A stretch of 63,272 bases of DNA, taken from assembly GCA_038851035.1 (NCBI GenBank), contig JAWCLH010000015.1:1-63272 (forward strand). Reading direction: 5' to 3'. The notes beneath the pieces are model-generated. The model ran no database searches. It worked only from the letters and a program-made list of their open reading frames with translations, and had not been told where the DNA came from. Each line of letters starts with the position of its first letter. The first letter of the stretch is position 1. Positions 1 to 7,202 of this stretch are shown one piece after another. The position numbers were made by a program, and so were the translations under genes. This stretch comes from Thermoplasmata archaeon (GTDB lineage Archaea; Thermoplasmatota; DTKX01; VGTL01).

Positions 1-531
1 GGCATCGTTATCCTGCTGGTCGTTCTTGCCGCTGTCTTTGTGGCGGTCTCGAGGAGGCGCAGGAGGGCTGGCGAGGAGGCGGGCGCGGCCGGGGCCGGTG
101 CCGCGGGAGCCGCTGCGGCCGCTGCAGGGATTGCGGCGGCTGCGGGCGCCGCTGCGGGGGCCGGTGCAGCTGTGGCAGCCGCGAGGCCTTCTGAAAGGGA
201 TGAGGTCCTTGAAGACGCGAAGAAGCTCGTCGCTGAGGTCGAGGACGCGCTTGCGGAGCATCTCGAGAGGCATCCAGAGGGTGCAGCGCAGGTCTCGGCC
301 GCAATGGAGAAGCTCGAGCTTGCGCGCGATTTCATAAAGGAGGGGGATGGAGAGGCTGCGCTCCAGTTTGCGATAGAGGCAAGGGCTGCCCTGGGCGTCT
401 CGAGGGCCGCACCCCCCATGGCTGAAAAAAGGCCTGTGGAGCAGCCCGGCGGCCTGAAGTGCCCCTCGTGCGGGGAAGCTCTGGAGCCAGAGTGGCCCAT
501 GTGCCCAGCGTGCGGGCATGGGACGCGATGA
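1..531 (+). CDS. C-terminal part of a membrane protein with an Ala-rich linker, coiled coil and zinc ribbon
   Basis: The frame is open at the left edge, so only the last 176 codons are seen. It begins in a hydrophobic membrane segment (GIVILLVVLAAVFVAV) followed by an Arg cluster, which places the rest in the cytoplasm. A 40-residue Ala/Gly-rich linker follows, then a charged helical stretch (about residues 65-135) that looks like a coiled coil, and a terminal zinc ribbon of the CPSCG-x9-CPACG type. Several other proteins in this window share the plan of membrane anchor plus cytoplasmic zinc ribbon. The missing N-terminal part is probably an ectodomain, by analogy with the gene at 36458-38350. 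Function is not known. Confidence 0.75.
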   Translation, partial: GIVILLVVLAAVFVAVSRRRRRAGEEAGAAGAGAAGAAAAAAGIAAAAGAAAGAGAAVAAARPSERDEVLEDAKKLVAEVEDALAEHLERHPEGAAQVSAAMEKLELARDFIKEGDGEAALQFAIEARAALGVSRAAPPMAEKRPVEQPGGLKCPSCGEALEPEWPMCPACGHGTR

Positions 532-563
532 CGAGCTCCCGGCCCATCCAGTCTCCCGGGAAC

Positions 564-573
564 CATTATTAAC
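564..573 (+). promoter_or_regulatory. TATA-like box for the MobA-like gene
   Basis: The AT-rich element cattattaac lies 24-33 bases before the ATG at 597, the spacing expected for an archaeal TATA box feeding a leaderless transcript. No Shine-Dalgarno sequence precedes that ATG. Confidence 0.45.
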
Positions 574-596
574 CCTCACAGTAATTACATCAAGGA

Positions 597-1202
597 ATGA
601 ATCTCTCTATGGTTATTCTCGCTGGCGGCACCCTCAGGAAGCCCGGTTCAGTGAGGCTCAGGGCGCTGCTCCCGCTCAAAGAGAAGCCCATCATTCTCTG
701 GACTCTGGAGGCGCTCTCCAGATTCCCGGACGAAATTATTGTAGCGACCGCCCATGGATGGGTTGATGAACTCAAACGCAGGCTGCCCCGGCGCGTCAGG
801 GTAGTCGAGGACGAGCTCGTCGGCTTCGGAGCCCTCGGAGGGATGCACGTAGGCGCTAGGGCAGCGCGGGGCCGGTGGATGGCGGTATCTCCTTCAGAGG
901 CACCCTTCTCATCTCCCGAAATTTACAAGCTTCTGCTCAGGGAGGCCCGAGGAAAAAAGGGCGCTGTGCCTCATTCCGGGGGGGTCAGGAGATACCTACA
1001 CGCTGTCTATGCCCGCGACGCTCTCTTAGCCCGAATTGAGAAGGCATTTCTAAAGGGCGAGAGCGAGGTGTCGGCCGCTCTCAAAGGTATGGGCTTAGCG
1101 GTTGTCGGACCCCGCAAGCTCGCCAGAGTTGACAATTGGGCAAGGAGCTTTGTTGTTCTTAAATCAATGGATGCGATAAGAGCCGTGGAGGCCCGTTTAT
1201 GA
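597..1202 (+). CDS. MobA-like nucleotidyltransferase
   Basis: A 201-residue protein of the MobA/NTP-transferase type. The N-terminal nucleotide-binding loop reads ILAGG (residues 7-11) and is followed by RALLPL, where the family usually has a Lys and this protein has Arg22. The GALGGMHVGARAARG stretch (78-92) matches the G-P-L-G region of MobA. The metal-binding C-D-x-P motif is changed to SEAP (100-103), so the acid is Glu instead of Asp. The substrate cannot be read from this: molybdopterin guanylylation is the best-known role, but CobY-like or sugar-phosphate transfer is possible. It stands alone between two envelope genes. A second ATG at 609 is an alternative start. Confidence 0.72.
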   Translation: MNLSMVILAGGTLRKPGSVRLRALLPLKEKPIILWTLEALSRFPDEIIVATAHGWVDELKRRLPRRVRVVEDELVGFGALGGMHVGARAARGRWMAVSPSEAPFSSPEIYKLLLREARGKKGAVPHSGGVRRYLHAVYARDALLARIEKAFLKGESEVSAALKGMGLAVVGPRKLARVDNWARSFVVLKSMDAIRAVEARL

Positions 1203-1220
1203 AAGTAGCGCTCCTCTAGC

Positions 1221-4200
1221 CTACTTTCCTTCCCGAATTTTTCTCAGAACGGCCTCTAGCTCGTCGTAGCCATCACCGGGCGCGCTGCGAGCGGCTGCGT
1301 CCACCTCGGGTCTAGTGCGACCGGCCGGAGATGGGAGCCTAGCTTCAGCGGGGTCCGGAGGAGCAGGGTGGTGTGTTGCGGCGGGAGCGGCTCGCGTATG
1401 AACGGATGCCTGTGCCGGCTGACGGGGGCTCCAGCCGATGGGCTGGAGGGCTGGGATGCTCGGCCTCCGGTCCTCCAAAGAGACCCACGCGGGGCCCTGT
1501 GTACGAACCTGAGGAGGAGGAGTGGGCTGGCGCGGCGCTGCCACCGGCCAGGGCTCTATTGGCTCTGCAGGAGCTTCGGGAATCTCTTCATCGAGCAGGC
1601 TCCGAGGCCGGCTTTGCGCCCCTGTTGTGGGTCTGGGGATGCGGCCCGCCGGGCCTCTGGCCTCGTGAGCAGGGACAGTGGTCATCTGGCCCCAGAGCTT
1701 CACCCCCCTGAAGTCCGGCTCCGTGGAATACTCCGGTTCGGGGCGCGGGGGCGGGGCGCTCTCCTCCCACCTAACGACGGCTCCTCCGGGCGCGATATCA
1801 TATGTGTAGGCTACCGACCCGGGTGGTCCAGCCGGAGCGCCGAATGGGTCGGCGGCGATCTCCTTCCTCAGGCTGGTCGCCTCGAGCTCGTCGAGTTCCA
1901 TCGTGTGCCTGCGCTCCCTCTCCTCCTCTGCCCTCTCCACCTCTTTGTAGAGCCTCCTGCGGCGTCTCTCCTTAAGAACCCTTCTCACGAGAATTCCGGC
2001 GATCACGAGCGCCACTAGCCCGGCTATTAAATAGTAAAGCGCCGGGGGCAGTCCTGATAGGAAGCCGAGAATGTCGGGACCCCCTGTGCCAGGAGAGCGC
2101 GCGGGGGGAGCTGTGATGGTGAGCTCGAGCTCCTTCGAGACACTCTCGAGCCCGGAGCCATCCCTGACCCTGACCTTGATCAAGTACGTACCGGGATATG
2201 GGAAGCGCTGGATCCGTCTGCTCTCGTTTGTCCAGCCGCTCGTGCTTCCGTCGCCGAAATCGTACATATACTCCTGAATTCCATTGTCGTCTTCGGCTGT
2301 GACCGATATTTCAATATAGTCAAGCGTTGTCGCCCTTGTCCTGCTGATATTAAACAGCAAGATCGCGGGCGGGAGCGTGTCTACTCTGAAAGTCCGTTCG
2401 GAGCGCGGCTCCACATTCCCTGCAGCGTCAGTCGCAAAGAATGAGAGGGTGTGCCTGCCCTCAGGAATCTCGATAGGCTTCATGTAGCGGAGGAGTGCCC
2501 CGCTGTCCAAGCTGTACTGAATCACAGCCCCTTCCTCGGAAGAGAGAGTCACCTTCGGCCTCACATGGAACCAACCCGTACCGACGTCCCTCGGCACCAC
2601 ACTCGCGACCGTCAGTGGAGGGACGGAATCGAGCCTGAAGGCCCTCGAGAAATCAGGCCCTTTGTTGCCAGCCTCGTCTATCCCGTACCAGCCCAATGTG
2701 TGGGTGCCCTCGGGCATTGGGAAGGGCTCTGCGTACTGAACCATCGGGCCGCCATCCCATCTGTAAAATATCGTCACATTTCCGGTCTCATTTGCAATGA
2801 GTGTGATGTTGAAGGGAGTGATGTACCAGCCGTTGAGCCCATCGGGCTCCGAAATATCGGGCAGGGCCTCGACACCCGGAGGGCTTCCATCAACTTTTAT
2901 GACGGTCGAAAACGCAGGTCCGCGATTGCCCGCGGCGTCAACGGCGTAATATGTCAGCGTGTGGGCACCGGCGGGGGCTTTCAAATCCCTCGCGTACTGC
3001 TCTAGAGGGCCATCGTCCCAGCGATAATAGATTCGGGGGTCCGCAGGGTCGCTGGAGCTCAGGTTTATCCAGGGAGTCCTAAGGTACCAGCCCATTAGTC
3101 CGTCGGGCTTCTCTGGCCTAACAATGATGTCAACGGTCGGTGGAGTGGTATCCATTCTTGTCTCGAGAGTCCTCACGGTCTCGAGGTTCCCTGCCTGGTC
3201 CTCCGAGCGATAGTTGAATCTATGGTATCCCTCAAGTATCTCCACCGGGCCGTCGTAGCTACTGAATGGTTCATTGTCCCAGGACCAAAGGGTCCTGGCT
3301 TCTGGGGTGTCGCAGGTGAGCGATACTGCGGCGGAGCTATTGTACCAGCCATTCTGCCCAGTGGGCTCGGGGGGATTTATCGACGCGGTGGTCACGGGCG
3401 CGATTGTGTCGACGAGGAAGCACTTGCTCTTCTCCTGCTCGACGTTTCCCGCTCTGTCTACTGAGTGATATCGAAGTGTGTGGTTGCCTTCGGGCGGTCT
3501 GAGGCTCTTGTTGTACCTCTCAAAAGGGCTCGCGTCCCAGGCAAAGTATATCGCAGAGCCGGGTTCGTTGACGCTCAGAGTTATGGTGGGCGGTGTTGTG
3601 TACCACCCATTCTTGCCGTTAGGCGATGATGGAACCACAGATATTCTCGTCGAGGGTGGTGTAATGTCCACGACCCGGGCCTCGTATGTGTAGCCCACCG
3701 GACCCGAGAGCCCGCTGATGGCGATGCACGCGACAGCGTAGTCGCCCCCGAGATTCGGGACGAGCGCTGTGGCCCTACCTCCGGAGATCGCGGGCACCTC
3801 GACTCTGTCGGGCACGCTCCCGCCCACCTTCCCCACCATCGCCACGGCGCAGTACCCCGTCCCACCTGTGAATGTGAGGTTAATCTCGAGGTCGCCCATC
3901 AGCTGGTTCCAGACCGTGGGCTCGAATCGGATGTAGTCCGCGCTCCACCCCTCCTCCACTCGAGAGGAGCAGAAGAGCGGATAGCTCTTTTCAAGGAACG
4001 TGTGGCCCACGTAATTGAACACTCCCCTGTAGCCCCACTCCCCACTGTCCACGCTGGCGTTGTTGAGCCAATTGGCCATTACCCATTTCTTAAACACCGA
4101 CTCGAAGCTCTCTCCCTTCGGAGCCAGACGGTTGTTGTAGCTCTGAACTCCATCCGCGGTGTCGGCAACGAGGGCCCGGGTGAAGTCATTGCCACCGAAG

Positions 4201-4913
4201 CGCTCGTAGCAATAAATCGTGTAGAGCGCTGCACCGCCGTAGTCGCTGACGGTGTTCCAATCGATAAAGGAGTTGTCGGTGCCGGAGCCATATGCCGAGA
4301 AATGTGATGTTAGGCCGGGCCTCCCTCCGCCGTAGCAAACGTAGATACCGCACTCGGAGCACCCCTCGTTCAGCCATATCGCCTCGCTCGGGTCTTTAGA
4401 GTAGTGAATTAGGTGCTGGAACTCGTGGGCCGTTACGTCGAGGTCGACGTGTAGGTCATCGTAATCGAGGTATATCGCGTCCGGGTCGGATGAGCTGAAG
4501 TAGCCCGCAACGCCGCCCATGCCATCGTGGGACACAATGATGATGTCGATTTTCGAGAAGGGGGGGGTGCCGAAGGCCGCGGTGTCGTTTGGCCAGATGG
4601 TCTGAGTGAAGTTCTCATCTAGGCTGCGCACGGTCTCATAAGGGATGTTTCGGCCGCTGTTGTTTATTATATTGCAGTAGGGGCCACGGGCCAGATTCGA
4701 TTTCTCCGCGCTGGAGAGCTCTGGCAACGAAAAGTCCACAGGTGTGGAGTACAGAGCACCATCCGGGGAAAACCTGAGGGCGCAAGAGAAACCTGGCGAT
4801 GGCTCATCAACCGGGGCGGCCGGAAACACCGGCATGGCGGCTAGGAGCAGGATACCGAGCACTGAAAGGGCGGCAGGCCTCAGCCCCCGTCCATCACCAT
4901 CGACTGCTCCCAT
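1221..4913 (-). CDS. Large surface-anchored metalloprotease-like protein with five OmpL47-type repeats
   Basis: This 1230-residue protein starts with a signal peptide (hydrophobic core at about 14-33). The N-terminal domain carries a zinc-metalloprotease motif, HEFQH at 163-167, with a downstream WLNEG that supplies Glu183, in the gluzincin style. Then come five repeats of about 95 residues, each opening with a Gly-Trp-Tyr/Phe turn (NGWY, MGWY or TGWF) and closing with an A-V/T-D-A-A-G-N type strand, as in OmpL47-type beta domains. A PKD-like domain (YDFGDGS) follows, then a membrane segment (YYLIAGLVALVIAGILV), a basic stop-transfer and a cytoplasmic Pro-rich tail of about 250 residues. The active site should lie outside the cell. 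Peptidase activity is inferred from the motif; the substrate is unknown. Confidence 0.82.
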   Translation of the reverse strand: MGAVDGDGRGLRPAALSVLGILLLAAMPVFPAAPVDEPSPGFSCALRFSPDGALYSTPVDFSLPELSSAEKSNLARGPYCNIINNSGRNIPYETVRSLDENFTQTIWPNDTAAFGTPPFSKIDIIIVSHDGMGGVAGYFSSSDPDAIYLDYDDLHVDLDVTAHEFQHLIHYSKDPSEAIWLNEGCSECGIYVCYGGGRPGLTSHFSAYGSGTDNSFIDWNTVSDYGGAALYTIYCYERFGGNDFTRALVADTADGVQSYNNRLAPKGESFESVFKKWVMANWLNNASVDSGEWGYRGVFNYVGHTFLEKSYPLFCSSRVEEGWSADYIRFEPTVWNQLMGDLEINLTFTGGTGYCAVAMVGKVGGSVPDRVEVPAISGGRATALVPNLGGDYAVACIAISGLSGPVGYTYEARVVDITPPSTRISVVPSSPNGKNGWYTTPPTITLSVNEPGSAIYFAWDASPFERYNKSLRPPEGNHTLRYHSVDRAGNVEQEKSKCFLVDTIAPVTTASINPPEPTGQNGWYNSSAAVSLTCDTPEARTLWSWDNEPFSSYDGPVEILEGYHRFNYRSEDQAGNLETVRTLETRMDTTPPTVDIIVRPEKPDGLMGWYLRTPWINLSSSDPADPRIYYRWDDGPLEQYARDLKAPAGAHTLTYYAVDAAGNRGPAFSTVIKVDGSPPGVEALPDISEPDGLNGWYITPFNITLIANETGNVTIFYRWDGGPMVQYAEPFPMPEGTHTLGWYGIDEAGNKGPDFSRAFRLDSVPPLTVASVVPRDVGTGWFHVRPKVTLSSEEGAVIQYSLDSGALLRYMKPIEIPEGRHTLSFFATDAAGNVEPRSERTFRVDTLPPAILLFNISRTRATTLDYIEISVTAEDDNGIQEYMYDFGDGSTSGWTNESRRIQRFPYPGTYLIKVRVRDGSGLESVSKELELTITAPPARSPGTGGPDILGFLSGLPPALYYLIAGLVALVIAGILVRRVLKERRRRRLYKEVERAEEERERRHTMELDELEATSLRKEIAADPFGAPAGPPGSVAYTYDIAPGGAVVRWEESAPPPRPEPEYSTEPDFRGVKLWGQMTTVPAHEARGPAGRIPRPTTGAQSRPRSLLDEEIPEAPAEPIEPWPVAAPRQPTPPPQVRTQGPAWVSLEDRRPSIPALQPIGWSPRQPAQASVHTRAAPAATHHPAPPDPAEARLPSPAGRTRPEVDAAARSAPGDGYDELEAVLRKIREGK
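2375..3675 (-). repeat. Five tandem protein-level repeats inside the surface protease gene
   Basis: Five successive blocks of roughly 285 bases encode beta domains sharing a G-x-G-W-Y/F start, a Y-x-W-D-x-x-P-like centre and an H-T-L-x-Y/F-x-x-x-D-x-A-G-N end. They have diverged at the nucleotide level, so this is an old internal expansion, not a recent tandem duplication. Confidence 0.7.
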
Positions 4914-4981
4914 ATGAATTAATTCATTGCATTTTAAAATATATAATTATTGGTCTTTTTGGCGCTAAGGCGCGCTATCGC

Positions 4982-5989
4982 TCACTTCTCCTTTAGCACC
5001 AGGTTGTTTATCACGAGCTCGGCGATGTCGGCAGCGTACTCGCCAGTCCTTCTGACGCTCTCGCCTATATCCGTTACCGGAATGGAGGTGGCGCTCTTAA
5101 CATGCTGCGCCGCCTGATTGAGTTGCTCCACTTTCGAAATTAGGACCGGCAGGAGGTCGAGGCTCTCGTTTGCCCTCCGGATGTCCTGGGCAAACCAGCT
5201 CTCCAGGCTCGAGTTGAGTAGCTCGAGAGAATCTTTGCTGGCCTGCTTCAGGGACCCATAAAGCTCCTTCTCAAGCTTTTTGTCGAGGAGTTGGGTTACT
5301 GCGCGGGAGATTCTCACGCCATGGTCGCCGATGCGCTCCAGTATGCGGGCAATGAGGAAGTAGTGGGAGGCGTCCTCGAGCGTTATTCCCATCCGGCGCG
5401 CTAGTGTAACGTCAGATAGCATAATGCTGTGCTGGCGGGCTGCCAGCCAGTTCAACCGGTTGATTTCCATATCCCGGCGTTGTACGTCCTCCGCTAGGGC
5501 CCGTTCCCGCTTCTCAAGAGCTGTGAAGGCGTCCTCGTGCATGGTGCGGACAAGGATGTACATCCTCCGGATGGTCTTGTCAAAAGGCATTTCGGCGGGG
5601 TTGAGAAGATCCTTTATTGTGATGGATGATGGGCTCTCTTCCATGACCTCCGGACCGATTGTCATCTGAGAGAACTTCATTACTGTTTCGCGCACCTGTG
5701 CTGGCATGCGCCCGGAGGAGCGCAAAGTGATTGTTGTGTAGCCCATGATATAGGCAGCAATGAGTACGCGGAAAAGGTGTGTCTGGTCCCGGAGCTCCTC
5801 GACCTTTATGTCCTTGTTCCTCTGGGGACGGACCTCGGTTGTGCGCGTCGTCACGAGCAGCGTGCCGTCAGGCTGGGTGATGAGGCCAAGAGGATCGTTC
5901 TTCTTGACGTTAAGGGCTTTGATCCACTCTTTGGGGAGCGTGAGCACATAGGACGAGCCTCCCGTGAGCTGGACCTTGCGTATCTCCAT
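4982..5989 (-). CDS. AbrB-PhoU phosphate-uptake regulator
   Basis: A 335-residue protein with an N-terminal SpoVT/AbrB swapped-hairpin DNA-binding domain (residues 1-50; SSYVLTLPKEWIKALNV is the typical strand-turn-helix) followed by two PhoU helical repeats (about 120-330). This architecture is common in archaea next to phosphate transporters, where the protein is thought to link transporter state to transcription. It is divergent from the pst operon, and the shared 367-base spacer carries one copy of the same sequence element for each gene. It differs from the second PhoU protein at 10130-10780, which lacks the DNA-binding domain. It is the best candidate for the local regulator; direct binding is an inference. 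Confidence 0.88.
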   Translation of the reverse strand: MEIRKVQLTGGSSYVLTLPKEWIKALNVKKNDPLGLITQPDGTLLVTTRTTEVRPQRNKDIKVEELRDQTHLFRVLIAAYIMGYTTITLRSSGRMPAQVRETVMKFSQMTIGPEVMEESPSSITIKDLLNPAEMPFDKTIRRMYILVRTMHEDAFTALEKRERALAEDVQRRDMEINRLNWLAARQHSIMLSDVTLARRMGITLEDASHYFLIARILERIGDHGVRISRAVTQLLDKKLEKELYGSLKQASKDSLELLNSSLESWFAQDIRRANESLDLLPVLISKVEQLNQAAQHVKSATSIPVTDIGESVRRTGEYAADIAELVINNLVLKEK

Positions 5990-6048
5990 ATTGTTCCCTG
6001 AATGACCTATTGCTATTGTGTTTAATATTATTTTCTATAGTATATAAG

Positions 6049-6062
6049 TTGTCATATATATC
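6049..6062 (-). promoter_or_regulatory. Shared promoter element, copy facing the AbrB-PhoU gene
   Basis: Read on the minus strand this is GATATATATGACAA. Its last base is 60 bases before the ATG at 5989. The copy facing pstS is GATATATGACAA, ending 61 bases before that start. Same orientation relative to transcription and same distance suggest a common regulator site overlapping or flanking the TATA box. Confidence 0.55.
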
Positions 6063-6284
6063 GCTATATTCATATTGTATCTTACTATATTCCATATATA
6101 TTTGAGCGGCAGGACCGCCGGTCTTTATCGGGATGCCATCTGAATGAAAAACGGGTCAATCTTTTATCGTCCACGGTTCTGAGCGGGAGCCCGCGCCCTG
6201 CGCCTGCGTGCCGTCGATAGGAGATGGAGGGTGCCAATAGATATGATAGATATTATAGAGGCCTATGTATACACCATTTCTCCA

Positions 6285-6296
6285 GATATATGACAA
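6285..6296 (+). promoter_or_regulatory. Shared promoter element, copy facing pstS
   Basis: GATATATGACAA on the plus strand, beginning 72 bases before the ATG at 6357. The gatatatg part could itself be the TATA box, which would put transcription start near 6315 and leave a short leader containing ggtgaaa. The matching copy for the divergent regulator begins 73 bases before its start. Confidence 0.55.
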
Positions 6297-6356
6297 TAGT
6301 TTCTTTCGGACAGGTTAATCAGCCGGAGCGCCGGTCGGGCCCATGGTGAAATCAAT

Positions 6357-7202
6357 ATGGTGGGTGAAAAAATGAGAATCGGGGGCGCGGCGGCGGCCCT
6401 TGTGCTTGCGGCCGTGCTGCTCGGGGGGTGCGTGAGCCAGCCATCGGACGGAAAGAGAGAGACGCTGAGGATAGAGGGTTCAACGACCGTGTTCCCGATA
6501 GCCCAGAAGGCTGCCGAGGCCTACATGAACAAGAACAGGAACGCGGACATTCAGGTGAGCGCAACGGGCTCGGGCGCCGGGATAACCGCGGTCGGGCAGG
6601 GCCGGGCGGGGATAGGGATGTCCTCCCGGGACATCAAGAGTTCCGAGATGACGACATATCCCGACCTGCGGCCGGTGACCGTGGCGAAGGACGGCATCGC
6701 GCTCATCGTGCACAAGAGCAACCCCGTGTCGGCGCTGAACCTGTCCCAGATACGCGGCATTTACAACGGCACGATAAAGAACTGGAATCAGGTCGGCGGG
6801 GCCGACGCATCCATCGTGGTCATCGGCCGGGACGCGGCGTCCGGGACGCGGGAGTTCTTCTGGGAGCACGTGATGGCCAAGGAGAACTTCACGGAGGGCA
6901 TGCTGGAGAAAAACTCCAACGCCGCCATCAAGGAGTCGGTGATCTCGACGCCGGGTGCGATAGGCTATGTCGGCCTGGGGTACGTTGACAGCTCGGTCAA
7001 GGCGCTGAAGATATCCACCTCAGCCGGGGATGTCGAGGCCAGCGTGGCCAACGTGCTGAACGGGACCTACCCGATCTCGAGAAGCCTCTATTTCATAACG
7101 AAGGGCGAGCCCAAGGGCCTCGCGAAGAAGTTCATAGACTTCCTGCTGAGCGCGCAGGGGCAGAAGATAGTGCAGGACGAGGGCTTCGTACCGATAAAGT
7201 GA
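6357..7202 (+). CDS. pstS: Phosphate-binding lipoprotein PstS
   Basis: A 281-residue extracytoplasmic phosphate-binding protein of the high-affinity Pst ABC transporter. It has a lipoprotein-type signal with LLGGC at about 21-25, so the mature protein is probably lipid-anchored at Cys25. Phosphate-binding loops are recognisable: IEGSTTVFPIAQ near the start of the mature chain, TGSGAGITAVGQG, MSSRDIK and the DAASGTREFFWE loop. The start is either the ATG at 6357 or the in-frame ATG at 6372 (MRIGG), which gives a more usual signal-peptide length and has ggtgggtg before it. It is the first gene of the operon, and its stop overlaps the GTG start of pstCA. Confidence 0.95.
   Translation: MVGEKMRIGGAAAALVLAAVLLGGCVSQPSDGKRETLRIEGSTTVFPIAQKAAEAYMNKNRNADIQVSATGSGAGITAVGQGRAGIGMSSRDIKSSEMTTYPDLRPVTVAKDGIALIVHKSNPVSALNLSQIRGIYNGTIKNWNQVGGADASIVVIGRDAASGTREFFWEHVMAKENFTEGMLEKNSNAAIKESVISTPGAIGYVGLGYVDSSVKALKISTSAGDVEASVANVLNGTYPISRSLYFITKGEPKGLAKKFIDFLLSAQGQKIVQDEGFVPIK

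Noticed and set aside
2451-3005. A 184-codon plus-strand frame inside the surface protease gene
   Set aside because: It is opposite the repeated beta domains and its composition is that of an antisense shadow.
6049-6062. Resemblance of ttgtcatata to the bacterial Pho box half-site TGTCATA
   Set aside because: Archaea lack the PhoR-PhoB pair and none is seen here, so the likeness is treated as chance; the twin spacing is the real signal.
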